Positions 10,882 through 22,000 of a stretch of DNA of 64,000 bases are shown piece after piece; within the stretch, counting starts at the first letter, position 1, and every line of letters begins with the position of its first letter. A program made the position numbers and the translations under genes. The stretch is from NCBI GenBank assembly GCA_035771175.1, contig CM069593.1, positions 43,461,741-43,525,740 on the forward strand, in the 5' to 3' direction. The stretch is from Paratinospora sagittata (taxonomy: Eukaryota; Streptophyta; Magnoliopsida; Ranunculales; Menispermaceae). Below the pieces are notes generated by a model. That model did no database searches. It saw only the letters and a program-made list of their open reading frames with translations, and was not told where the DNA came from.

Positions 10882-12484
10882 ATGCCATTATTGGTTGCCT
10901 CAAATAACACGAAGAACAATGAAATGGAGTTGCAGAAACATGTGTCTTGCTTCAGTGTCCCAATTCCTGATAAACAAGTAAGTATATATTATGATGATTA
11001 TAATTAATCTCTTCTATTTTTAGTCCAAACTCTACCATATACATTCTATGCATTGCTCAAATCCCTCAACTAATATGATGATTTAGGAAAAACAACATGA
11101 TGAGAACTCAAGTCTACTGAAGATTAAAGGTTCCAAGAGGAAATTACATGAAGATTATCAAAAAGCTGAAAATGGTAATTACTACTTGCCCTTCATGTTT
11201 CTTCTTCCTCCTCATTTTCCTTCTCACTTTATAAATCTTTTGGAGTCAATCTAATGTGTACTTCTGACATACAGCAAAGAAGCAAAGGTGTCACACCCTG
11301 GGTTGCACAGCGTGCCCCCTACCCAGGTGTGGGCGCACCCCCTCGGGGCGAACGCCTAGCCATTATGGATCCATAATATTGTCATATCGCCATGTAGCAA
11401 CCCAACCGCAGCTGGTCTACATCGAAACGATTATTTGTTCCTACTATTCACTCATGAATAATAAAGGGTCTCCCCTAGAATCGAACTCGAGACCTCCCTT
11501 AAGGAGTCTAATTTCGCATTCTGAGTAGCCACTGAACCATTAACTCATGAATAGTAAAGGGAATGGTTCAGTGGCTACTCAGAATGCGAAATTAGACTCC
11601 TTAAGGGAGGTCTCGAGTTCGATTCTGGGGGAGGCCCTTTACTATTCATGAGTGAATAGTATGGACAAATAATTGTTTCGATGTAGACCAGCTGCGGTTG
11701 GGTTGCTACATGACGATATGACAATATTATGGATCCATAATGGCTAGGCGTTCGCCCCGAGGGGGTGCGCCCACACCTGGGTAGGGGGCACGCTGTGCAA
11801 CCCAGGGTGTGACAAAAAGGCCTCATGTATACATGAGGCCTTTTTGTCACACCCTGGGTTGCACAGCGTGCCCCCTACCCAGGTGTGGGCGCACCCCCTC
11901 AGGGCGAACGCCTAGCCATAGTACCACATAATATTGTCACATCTAGCCGAATTCGCGATACCCAACAGGGCCCTAGTAACGAACTAAATCATTTACCCCC
12001 ACTATTCATGAATAGTGAAGGGCCTCCCCCAGAATCGAACTCGAGACCTCCCTTAAGGAGTCTAATTTCGCATTCTGAGTAACCACTGAGCCGATGGTTC
12101 AGTGGCTACTAGGAATGCGAAATCTAACTCCTTAAGGGAGGTCTTGAGTTCGATTCCTAGGGAGGCCCTGCACTATTCATGAATAGTGGCAGACAAATAA
12201 TCGTTTCGATGTAGACCAGCTGCGTTTGGGTTGCTACATGACGATATGACAATATTATGGATCCATAATGGCTAGGCGTTCGCCCCGAGGGGGTGCGCCC
12301 ACACCTGGGTAGGGGCACGCTGTGCAACCCAGGGTGTGACAAAAGGAGTGTAAAGTTCTTTGATTTCCATGAACTCCTAAAAAAGAAGAACTCTATCCAA
12401 GACAAAGTTCCCGACACAAGACTACGAATCCAGTACCAAGCTCGACCGTATCGAAGGAAAATAAGGGTTAATATGCAACCATAA
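10882..12484 (+). CDS. Small three-exon gene of unknown function, split by a foldback insertion
   Basis: Three exons fit together: 10882-10977 (GT donor GTAAGT), 11087-11174 and 11275-12484. If the insertion at 11289-12341 and one copy of its 5-bp duplication (12342-12346) are ignored, all splice phases agree. The frame then runs 111 codons to TAA at 12482. Recognisable stretches are MELQKHVSCFSVPIPDKQ, SLLKIKGSKRKLHEDYQKA, VKFFDFHELLKKKNSIQDKV and a basic end (PYRRKIRV). The product is Lys/Arg-rich and I do not recognise it. An in-frame stop at 10873 supports this start, but 5' exons may have been lost to the copia insertion just upstream. As it stands the gene is probably disrupted. Confidence 0.45.
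11289..12341. mobile_element. Compound foldback element: four alternating ~250-bp arms, 5-bp TSD
   Basis: The sequence starts TGTCACACCCTGGGTTGCAC and ends GGGTGTGACA. The same ~250-bp unit appears four times in alternating orientation (about 11289-11550, 11562-11814 inverted, 11845-12089 direct, 12093-12341 inverted). AAAGG flanks the whole block (11284-11288 and 12342-12346). Arms two and three meet at a perfect 30-bp palindrome (11815-11844). Each arm holds GATCCATAATGGCTAGGCG-like sequence and a tRNA-like segment. No transposase is present. TG...CA ends with a 5-bp duplication are LTR-like, while the arm arrangement is foldback-like; the class is unclear. Confidence 0.8.
11564..11626 (+). 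promoter_or_regulatory. Possible RNA polymerase III A and B boxes inside the foldback arm
   Basis: TGGTTCAGTGG (11564-11574) fits the A-box consensus TRGYNNARYGG, and GAGTTCGATTC (11615-11625) fits the B box GGTTCGANTCC apart from one position. Their spacing is typical of tRNA-derived SINEs. The segment does not fold as a complete tRNA with an acceptor stem, so I do not call a tRNA gene. The motifs recur in inverted form in the other arms. Confidence 0.4.
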
Positions 12485-12748
12485 AAATGTGGTCACAAGT
12501 TTTTTTCAATCAAATGTTAGTTTACTTAGATATGGAAAGAACTAGAACTGTACATATATAGTTGTCATATGAACATTTTGTAAGACAGTTGTTTACTAGG
12601 CTTTTGACTTTATTGCTCTTAAAAAATAAAAAAACTTCACAAATGCCATCAAAATTTAAATAATGACTGCTCTGCGCTAGTTTGACTATTTAAAGTCATG
12701 TCAGCCGACACACAGGTGTCATGTGGGCTGGGGAGCTGGAGCAATTAA

Positions 12749-12980
12749 GAAGGCGTCTTTTGAAAAGACACCTTTCATGAAATTTTTTTGTATGGAAGAC
12801 GTTTTTTCAAAAGACGTCTTCCCTAACAAAAAAAAATTGAATCGAAGGTGTCTTTCAAAAAGACGTCTTTCCTAAAAAATAAAAAAATTCTATAAAAGAC
12901 GTCTTTTGAAAAGACTCCTTCTATAAATAAATAAATAAATTGTTTAACGGAAGACGTCTTTTTAAAAGACGCCTTCCATA
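12749..12980. repeat. Subterminal palindrome array, left side of the MULE
   Basis: Four degenerate copies of a ~25-bp palindrome centred on (AAGACGTC)TTTTnAAAA(GACGTCTT), about 60 bp apart and separated by A/T-rich spacers. Confidence 0.75.
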
Positions 12981-13293
12981 CAGATTTTTTTTTTCATTTT
13001 TTTTTTGTACTTGTGTCAATCAATTGAGAGGAACCACGTGATTTTTTTTTACCCGACCACTTTAAAAGCGTCCCACTATCCTCCCACGATCCCCCGGAGG
13101 CGACGGAACCCCATTCTCATGCCTGGTTGAATTTTTGGACCCCCATTCGGAATTCAAGTTTAAATGAAACTACAACATTATCAAAACATATACAAGGTAA
13201 TTTTGTTTAAAAAAATTTACTGAATTGAAGTAGCAAGTATAAATACATGTTGACTACAACATTATCAAAACATATACACAGTAAAACAAGTTG

Positions 13294-13833
13294 TCAATCT
13301 GTGCCACATATTGGCCATTTACGCAAAGGCACCTGAACAACTCGCTCGACATGTGGTGTTGGATCATCGTCAACGGGCATAGCTGATATGTGCTCATCCT
13401 CACGATCGTGTTCGTCACGTTCATCATGCGCCTCAATAGCCGTATCTACTATAAATGCACCTTCCAAGCATTGCCCTCGCTCTCGCCCTCGCCTTGGCAT
13501 TCCTTTTCGTCTACCTATCCAATTTCCCTCTTCACCCAACGTTGGATTGTCCTCGAATGAAGTAGTTGTCGGGTCAATCTCAATATCTGTTATTGCATCG
13601 CCAAAGATGGAAGGATCCTGCTGCAATGGTGACGTGTGGACATTCGTGAATGAATCCACTAGACTGGAAGGAGTGATGGGACTCTGATGGTATGCTGACG
13701 ATTGTCCTTCTATTGTGTCCCTCCTAACCATGTAATCTACATGCACCGTTTGTAGTGTAGTCATTGAAATCTTCTTAATGTCCGTCAGTACAGTCATAAC
13801 ATTAACCTGACTGCGCAAATTAATTTGAGCCAT
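13294..13833 (-). CDS. Hypothetical ORF inside the Mutator-like element
   Basis: This is a 179-codon frame with an ATG at 13833. It encodes an acidic/polar protein with low-complexity stretches (RRKGMPRRGRERG, then AHDERDEHDREDEHISAM). I do not recognise it. It is not a MULE transposase: no DDE-type or SWIM zinc-finger motif can be seen. It may be a captured gene fragment or the tail of a multi-exon element-borne gene. No related frame is visible in the sister elements at 46.5-48.9 kb. Confidence 0.35.
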   Translation of the reverse strand: MAQINLRSQVNVMTVLTDIKKISMTTLQTVHVDYMVRRDTIEGQSSAYHQSPITPSSLVDSFTNVHTSPLQQDPSIFGDAITDIEIDPTTTSFEDNPTLGEEGNWIGRRKGMPRRGRERGQCLEGAFIVDTAIEAHDERDEHDREDEHISAMPVDDDPTPHVERVVQVPLRKWPICGTD

Positions 13834-14144
13834 GTAGCGAACCTAAATAAATTAAAAATGTCATACGTTAGCCAAAATAACTACAACTTAGCTTAGTAAT
13901 ATATGGCACGGAAGAATGAGTTGCAGAGAGAGAGAGGGAATGGCGCCGAGAGGGAGGGAGAGCACAAGCAGAGATAGACGGAATGACGTCACTCGCAAGA
14001 AGAGAGCGAGAGGCTTCCGACGACTGCGACTGCGACGGCGACGGCGAAACTACGGCGATGGACGAAGGAGTTTCAGAGAGAAATTTGAGTGTGGGGTAGG
14101 TCGAAAAGGGTGGGGTCGCGGGTACTTATGGCGTTAGGTTTAGC

Positions 14145-14319
14145 GAAGGCGTCTTTTAAAAAGACGTCTTCCGTTAAACAATTTTTTTTTTTTTATATAG
14201 AAGGCATCTTTCCAAAAAATGCCTTTTATAAAAAAAATTGTAGAAAATGCGTCTTTTGAAAAAACGCCTTCCATACAAAAAAAGTATCATGGAAGGCGTA
14301 TTTTCAAAAGACGCCTTCC
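14145..14319. repeat. Subterminal palindrome array, right side of the MULE
   Basis: Three copies of the same GAAGGCGTCTTTTnAAAAGACGCCTTC-like palindrome, as on the left side. A further copy class occurs at 46640-46735, 47500-47640 and 47920-48060. Confidence 0.75.
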
Positions 14320-14479
14320 TAACTGCTCCAGCTCCCCAGCCCACGTGGCGCCTGTGTGTCGGCTGACTGAACTTTAAATAGTCAAACTAAGGCAAAACAG
14401 TCATTATTTAGATTTGGTAGCATTTGTAAAAAAAATTTATTTTTTAAAGGCAATCAAGTCAAATGCCCGTTGTTTACTA

Positions 14480-16469
14480 ATGAGATAAATGCAATTTTTT
14501 TTATGATTTATTGATTATAATCACATTAATGGACCTTTTCTTTCTTTCTTTTTCCCTTTTTTTTGTTATAAATGTAAATCTGTTTTTTAATGCTTAACCA
14601 TAGCAAATGTAAGAAGGCATAGGTCACATATATCCTAAAGAACTAAACTCAACTAACTTAACAAAACCTTTGTCCCAACTATGTGATATATTCATGTCAT
14701 AGTTGATGAGAACCCAATCTAAACCCTTAGGAATTGAATGCTTTCCACATCCAAAAGGACACTAGGAACTTTGCTCTTGTTCATACTTGTGTATAGGGAA
14801 GCACTTTACTCAACTTCTCTCAAAAGAAAAACAGCAGGCATTTGACATTTCCATTCACACAAGAGAAACTGAAGACGGTTAAAACAGGGATTTTTATTTT
14901 TTTGTGTACGACACATGTTAACAAGATTTCAGTCATTTAGGGGATGATTGAGAAAGAAACCTGACTATAAGTCAAATTGTGTTTATTGCAACAACAACAA
15001 CAACAAAAGTTTTTTGAGAAGGATAGAGAACTCCTAATGGGTGTTCTTTCAACCAAAAAAAAAAGAGACATAGCATCCATCTTGCTTTAATACACCAAAG
15101 CAAGGACATTGATTACCACATCCAAAGGGTATTTCTCACTCCCTCCTCACTAGCAACTTCTAAATCCCACATCCCAAGTGCTTTAAGCAACTAAAACGTC
15201 ATTTTAACCCCAAAGTAAATTACATAAACCCAATTATGATCAATTCATTTTTTCCTTTTTTTTCTCATACACTTCATCACAAACTTCTAAATTCCCCATC
15301 CTCGATGCTTAAGCTACCTAGAACATCATTCCAACCAAGCACAACATTCAAAATATGCACGGAAGTAATATGCAAGCACGACAGAAACACCAAATAAATG
15401 AAGTAACGCTTTGCATTAACTTCATAAAAAAATAAAAAATAAAAAATACATTACATGTCCATCAATTATATTGGAGAATAAATTGAAGCAAACTAACTCC
15501 AACACCATGGTGATGGTCATTTTCTTTCAAGTGGGCCACATTTTTATGAACTTGGTGCACTTAAAACATTTCCGTGATAGCCAAGTCACATGCGACATAC
15601 CCTGAGTCATCTACAACAAGATCTAAGTGGTGTGTGCTTCATCATGCTAATCAGGCAGACTAATATAAACATGAGACCTTTCATTTGGGTCAAATGCATG
15701 TCACTGGGTCAACCTGCAACAGTGAGAAACTTGCATGGATATTTTCCTCTTTGAATGTGAGGAACTTTCAGGCCCAAACTCTATGGACCACATAAATTTC
15801 GATGAAGCAGGAGCAGATATCTGTGAGAGGATTGACACATGAAATCAATATTGCTAGCATCTACAAGTGACAATGGTAAGAAATATAGTGCTTCATATTG
15901 CCAAGAAATCTTAGTAATCACTAAACAATATAAGTTTAATGTACTTTTGTGGTCAAGTGGGATCTCAGACATCACATATGTTCCACTCCATCTTTCTCTG
16001 AGTCATTCCCATCCTTACAATGAAACCCCTAACCGGTGAGCAATCATAACTAACTCCTTTTGGACTGTATATTATTTCACTGTGAATATAGTACATTGCT
16101 GATACAGACCTCCTCTCCCTCACAATGCAATTCAATCATACAACATTTGGTCATTAAAATCCAATGAACTTGTTCAAAATCATTTTTTACAGGATAATTA
16201 AAATTTTGTGTAATGCAACAACAAAGTAAAATATTCAAAAAAAAAAAACGAAGTCATAGAAGAAAAATTAAAAAGAACTCAATAAATAGCACATGAAAAT
16301 GATACCAAATTTATAGCCATATATATAGGTGCATCTTAAGAAAATATAAAATGTTTTTCATAGATTTTTTTTTTTGTGAGAAATAATAGTTTTTACGATT
16401 AGGTTTTATAAAAATAGGAATATTTTTGTACTATCAATCATAGTGACATTATGCAATATATGCTATATA
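14480..16469. other. Intergenic, AT-rich, nothing recognised
   Basis: About 2 kb with no convincing frame, no intron-exon pattern and no bounded element. It has short A/T runs and a (CAA)n run at 14990. The two short overlapping frames near 15781-16039 show no family motif. Confidence 0.6.
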
Positions 16470-16484
16470 CCCATATGCAAAACA

Positions 16485-16730
16485 CACCTTATACTAGAAA
16501 CACAATTTTGAAAAACAACAATATGTGCTAGCATATATTCGGATGCAGCACAGAAGATGGAGAAGAACATAGACGTGACTTATACTAGAAACACATTTTG
16601 AAAAACATAGAAGACGTGCAACATATGCTATATATTATATGCCAAAAAAAAGATAAACTAGAAACACATTTTGAAAAACAACAATATATGCAATATATTT
16701 TGATGCAGCACAGAAGATGATGAAGAAGTA
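16485..16730. repeat. Local repeats of ~85-165 bp spacing
   Basis: ACTAGAAACACA(A)TTTTGAAAAAC occurs three times (about 16493, 16582 and 16659). Copies one and three are followed by related sequence ending in GATGCAGCACAGAAGATG. It is probably an old local duplication. Confidence 0.6.
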
Positions 16731-16854
16731 GAATAATATAGAAGAACAGCCCTCAATCCCTATTTACAGAAATGAATGTTGATAAAGACCAAAATTAGAC
16801 TCCTACTAGAACTAGAACAATAGATTCTTACTAGGACTAAATCACCACAAACTA

Positions 16855-17115
16855 GCTCAACTCAACTCAACTAAGCATTTTTTCAACTATATGGGGTCAG
16901 TCTACATGAATCCGCTTCCTCCACTTTGCTCTATTGAGGCTCTATTGAGGTTAGTCAGCATTCAAATTACAAAAAATTAGATCTTTCTTAATTATCTCTG
17001 TCCATGTTATTTTACGTCTACCTCTTCCTCTATTGTTAGGTCACTCTTCCAAACCGGTGCATCTAAAGGTCTATGTTTATATATCCAAACCACCAGAGTC
17101 GGTTCTCTCCAAACT
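16855..17115 (-). pseudogene. RTE-type LINE, 3' terminal fragment
   Basis: On the minus strand the remnants read RGRGRRKITWTEIIKKDLIF and then NRAKWRKRIHVD, with stops in between. This is the conserved C-terminal end of plant RTE/Bov-B-like LINE reverse transcriptases (GRPKKTW.E.IK.DL ... DR..WR..IHVADP). It is a short dead 5'-truncated copy. Confidence 0.65.
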
Positions 17116-17725
17116 ATTACTACCATGAATCCTAATCACCACAAACTAGCGTCCTACAAAATTAAAATAATTCAATCCAAGATTCCTACATAATTTTATT
17201 CCTCTCCCCATGAGAGCAACCTCCTCTCCTTGTGAGAGCTTCTCCCTCCATGTGAGAGGACTGGATGAAGTGACCTTAATGGAGAAGATCAAGTGATAGC
17301 TAAGTGGAGATCCTTGAAACTCTTAAAATCAGATTGGATGGAAAGATGGTGGAAAAGGGGATTAGATGCTTAGATTTTCCTTGGTAGGGAAGTTATTAAT
17401 GAACAGTATTGTCATCAAAGATGTTTTCATCAACACAATTATGACTGTGGAAGCCATCCAAACAATCATTAGTAAGTTCCTTAGGAGATAAGACATATCT
17501 TTGCAAGTTCTCTCATGAAGGGGACATGATCAAAGTCATCCCAAATAGCCCTTGGAGTTGATAGGAAATTTCTCTTGTCAAAATCTTGTGGTGGGTTGAC
17601 ACGAACACTTGTAGCGGAGTCCACACAAATGCCTTTTAGGATTCAATTACATAATTTCTCCCTTATATGCATCACAAGGCTTTCACACTAGGCGAACAGT
17701 TAAGTGAGGTATTGGAGGTTCATAC

Positions 17726-18159
17726 TGTTAGGAGTAGCTTGATATGCATTGTTGAGCCTCCACTTATTAGCTATAGCTTTTGGGTTGAGTGGTTTCTAAC
17801 ATGATATCAGAGCCTTGGTTTTGCAAGAGGTCTTAGGTTCAAGTCTAGTTATTGACATTTGCATATTCCCCATTTGCATAATTGGTATTTCTCTTCTTCT
17901 ATCTCTCTTTTGGCTCTCCACGTGCAGGATGGGGATGCACGTGAGGAAGAGTGTTGATGATAGCTTGATATGCATTATTGGGCCCTTATCTGACAGCTAT
18001 AGCTTTATTCCCCATTTGCATAATTGGTATTTCTCTTCTTTTATCTCTCTTCTGACTCTCCACGTGCAGGATGGGGTTGCACGTGAGGGAGAGTGTTAAT
18101 GATAAATTGTTGGACCCTTATCTCATAGCTATAGCTTTGGGGTTAAGTGGTTTCTAACC
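17726..18159 (+). mobile_element. TRIM retrotransposon (terminal-repeat retrotransposon in miniature)
   Basis: The 5' terminal repeat (17726-17801, 76 bp) begins TGTTAGGAG and ends TTTCTAACA. It is followed at once by TGATATCAGAGCC, which matches the initiator-tRNA-Met primer site TGGTATCAGAGCC apart from one base. The 3' repeat is 18094-18159 and ends TTTCTAACC. CATAC before and GATAC after look like a 5-bp duplication with one mismatch. A partial third terminal repeat starts at 17952, and the internal piece is duplicated (17865-17956 and 18007-18098), giving an LTR-internal-LTR-internal-LTR layout. It has no coding capacity. Confidence 0.78.
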
Positions 18160-18199
18160 GATACAACCACATGGTGAATGTTGGGAGCATTTTTTAAGA

Positions 18200-18906
18200 G
18201 TGATAGTATCAACCGATCCACGAAAACCACTACGACAGAAACTATAGTTAGCAATGGATGGCTCTGATGCGATTCATTGGGTTGACTTAAAATATAAAAG
18301 GTTGACTGATTTTTGTTATAATTGAGGTTAAATTGGTCACAAACTCAAAGAATGTGAAGAAAAAAATAGGGGCTACAACTAATTTGAGTTCCATGGGGTT
18401 CAAGTATGGGGTGTGGTTGAAAGCCAATGCAAAAGGGAAATCAGTGGGATCCATAGCATCTCTACAGAAAATAAAGCTTGGTCACAACCAAGCTTGCCAA
18501 AGTAAGATAACAGACCATCAAAAGATTCCCCTAGCACTGCTAGCAATTGGCGCGATACAAGCAAAGAGTCCATAATGAGCACCATGAAGATCATGATAAC
18601 AATATTCTCACCCCTATTGATGCTGATGATAAAGGAAAGGCAATTGTAGAATCTGATTGGAAGGATATGTACAACCTGGGCCAAAGAAGGAGCGGTGATG
18701 GCTATCTTCCAAATTTAAAGGAAAGACGTGGCATTTTTAATGCTACACATAGAGGCTCAAAGCTAAAGTATGTTGGTAGCTAGATATAAAAGCGTCAAAA
18801 AGAAGTTGATCAAAACATGCAAGGTGGAAGATCCATCAAGTGCAAGGATGGGAAACAGTCCACATGGGAGGAAAAAAAAGGCTCGCTACTCGAGAATGGA
18901 TATATC
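18200..18906 (+). pseudogene. LINE ORF1, zinc-knuckle region
   Basis: The plus strand encodes AIHWVDLKYKRLTDFCYN, then a stop where CG is expected, then IGHKLKEC. This is the CCHC zinc knuckle that follows the DUF4283 domain in plant L1 ORF1 proteins. Further frames (NNILTPIDADDKGKAIVES, SIKCKDGKQSTWEEKKGS) are low-complexity ORF1 tail. Frameshifts and stops abound. ORF1 proteins bind element RNA. The frame resumes at 27842 after the minus-strand L1. Confidence 0.7.
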
Positions 18907-19051
18907 TTTTTTTTTTTGAGAATAAACAAGAAGGATATAATAATAATTAAAAAGCTGAGAAATACATAAAGGAGCACCAAAGGTACTCAAAATCCCACAC
19001 AGAAAAGAAAATCAATTCAACACCCCACACCTAGGAAAAAACATAAAAAAA

Positions 19052-22000
19052 TCACTTCAAACACTCTCCCCAATTTTTAATCCAACTATTGATAGGAAAG
19101 TCTCCATTAATCTTAAAGGCTATTAACCATGAACTAGCTAAAATCATCGCCTTATTCCAAACATCCTCCACTGTCCTAACACAACCATCAAAGATTCGAC
19201 AGTTACGTTCCAACCAAATCATCCAAATTGTTGCCAAAACAGCTGAATGCATAATCTTAACTTGCTTCCCATTAAGACCATTAATATTAGAGATCATCAT
19301 AGCATCTTCAAACGAGACAGGGGTAGAGAAACAAATTCCAAGTCTAGATTGCCATTCATTCCAAATACACACTGGAAAGGGACAGCTAAAGAACAAATGG
19401 CCAGAATCGTCCGCACTATTAAAACACAAGGAACAACAATGAGGTTGCAAGCAAAAGTGTGGAAAGCGCCTTTGAAGCTCATCACCCATGCAAAGCTTAT
19501 TATGGGCCAAAATCCATCCAAACACTTTAACTTTTGACGAAACAAGAGCTTCCCAAATCAAGTTGAAAATAGGCAACAAAGGAATGGAAGGGTCATCAAT
19601 TAAGAAATGGAACAAAGACTGACACGAATAATGGCCAGAGTGATGAAGGGCCCAATCAAAACAGTCGGGACCCAAGGACAAGTGAGCTTGATTTAACACA
19701 GATAGCAAGTTATCATATTCAACCCTTTGGCCAACCGTAAGATGACAAGGATTGCATATATTCCAAATACACGGTCCCCCCAAATCATTAGGAGTGGTGA
19801 AGTGATCAATGGTGTGATTATGGTGAGGGAATGAAGAGGCATGATAAAGTCTTGGGAAAAGGTCGGCTAGGGGGGAGTCAGTTAACCACCTATCCTCCCA
19901 AAATTTGAATATCATGCCATCACCTAAGATGGGCTAAAAATGTGGGAACAAAATAGGAAGTAAGGAACGAATAAATTTCCAAGGACAACGGAAGGTAGAA
20001 CGAGCGGTAGGGATAATCCTTCTGCTATAATCAATATGCCCATACTTGCTAGTAATAACCTTTGCCCAAAAAGACTGTTCCATCTTGTAGAACCTCCACA
20101 CCCACTTCGCACATGAAGCCTTATTCCTCTTCATGATGTTACCCACACCCAACCCACCTTTATTCCGCGGTCTCTGTACCATGTCCCACTTGATAAGATG
20201 AGTCCCACTGTTCTTATCTGCCCCTTTCCACATGAAGGCTTTAATTTTTCTCTCAATAATCTTAGCCACAGTGACAAGAATTCGAAAAAGGGAGAGAAAG
20301 TATGTAGGGACTGCTGACAAAACGGAATTGATAAGAGCAAGGCGCCCTCTCCTCGACAAGAATCCTCTCTTCCACCCGTCAAGCCTATGAGAGATCTTTG
20401 CAATCATCGAATCCCAAAAAGAAAGGCATCTAGGGTTCCCACCTAAAGACAAACCGAGATACTTGATAGGCCAAGAACCAATAGAACACCCAATTTGAGT
20501 AGTCATCCTAACCATCGCCTCCTGGTTACAATTAATACCTACCAACTGACTTTTCACCAAGTTAACTTTGAGACTAGACAGCAGGCAAAAACACTAGAGA
20601 AGGTCAAGCGCACTCACCACATTCCTTTCCTCATTGTCTAGAAGAAATAAGGTATCGTCAGCAAACATAAGATGAGAAACCTCCACGTTGTTTTTGCCAA
20701 CCGAGAACCCCTTAATGGTAAACGCAAGCTTTAGACATCATTCTACAGAGAACATCAGCCACCAATGTGAACAAAAATGGGGACAACGGATCTCCCTGTC
20801 TAAGACCTCTATAAGCATTGAACTTTCTAGAAGCCTTTCCATTGATAATAATGGAGAAAGACACCGATCTTAAACAACCGCTGATCCATTTGCACCACCT
20901 GCTTCCAAAGTTGTTCTGTTTCATGACAAAATCAAGGAATCCCACTCTACCGAGTCATAAGCCTTCTCAAAATCAACCTTGAAGACCATACCTCGACATC
21001 TTCTAGCTCTGTTGTAACACCCTGTAATTTTAATTAAATACATACGTTAAAGTACGCGTATATCGAGATGTATAAAACACGTATTTTATGCGTATGAGCT
21101 AAATATACGCGTGATAATACACGTATTTGATACGTATGAGCTAAATATACCCATGTATGAAAATACATACTGGATTTAAGGGGTATTAGTAAATAAATAA
21201 AATTATTAAATATGTGGATTGGAGTATGATTTAGTGACTTAATGCATAGTATGATATAATACATGTGTGTATATTAATACATGTGAAATAAGTGAATTGA
21301 GTTGATGATAAATGGTTTAATGAATTAAAGTGATTAATTTATGGGGTGAGTTGGTTAATTATTGAGCATGCGGGGTATTGGATCATTTTGATTAACATAA
21401 AAAAAAAAAAAGAATAGAAAACGTGTAAAAATAAAAGAAGAGAGATGAAAGGAGTTGCAAATGAAAGAGAGGAAAGAGGAACGAACAGACGAAAGAAGGA
21501 AAGAAGAAGAATGGAAGGGAGAACGCGGAATTCACGCGAAATCGGGACTTGTGGTAAGCGATTTCTACTCTATTTCTTCGTGAAATTGATCTCTAAGCTA
21601 GATGTAACAATTCTAGCGGAGTAATTTTTGTTGTGGGAGCCGTTTTACGGCGTTTTCAAAAATTGGGGTTTTGACCCAACGTGAATGAAAATCCGCTAGA
21701 AAGGTAGAAAAACGCTCCCTGGACTGTCGGGACCCTGAATATGTAGTTAGATTCCATTTCATAATTTTTGGAGACCGTTTGACAATTTTAATACAATTTA
21801 CATCTTTCGGATGAATAGTGAATAGTGAATAATGAATAGTGAATAATGAATCGTAAATAGTGAATAGTGAAGTGAACAGTGATGTAAACAGTGATTTGAA
21901 ATCATAGATTCGGTAGAGAACTGAATTTCGGACGTTTCGATACTAAGATCGTGATTTTTGGATATGATTTGATATTTTTAGTAGCTACCGATATGATAAA

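Larger units (their letters stand above)
12599..14468. mobile_element. Non-autonomous Mutator-like element with long TIRs
   Basis: The termini are GGCTTTTGACTTTATTGC... and the inverse of GGGCATTTGACTTGATTGCC. The inverted repeat continues for about 190 bp, including CTATTTAAAGT and the CAGCCGACACACAGG block. GTTGTTTACTA flanks both ends (12588-12598, 14469-14479), an 11-bp repeat compatible with the 8-11 bp MULE duplication. Just inside each TIR are tandem copies of a palindrome around AAGACGTCTT. The interior contains a minus-strand frame of unknown origin (13294-13833). Two related elements lie at 46499-47789 and 47809-48948. It is mobilised in trans, if at all. Confidence 0.85.

Noticed and set aside
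11564..11640. tRNA gene
   Set aside because: A- and B-box-like motifs are present, but no acceptor stem or anticodon arm can be built, and the segment repeats in all arms of a mobile element.
11575..11850. 91-codon minus-strand ORF with Cys and Arg
   Set aside because: It is entirely foldback-arm sequence, and the same translation recurs in other arms because of the repeat.
12293..12484. A stand-alone 63-codon gene
   Set aside because: Its first part is foldback-element sequence; only the part from 12347 fits the small three-exon gene.
12749..12980. CRISPR-like array
   Set aside because: The repeats are palindromic and variable with A/T-rich spacers inside MULE termini; a eukaryotic nuclear context makes CRISPR implausible.
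21780..21900. Telomere-like or satellite array
   Set aside because: The GAATAGTGAATAATGAATAG run is short, irregular and contained within the solo LTR.
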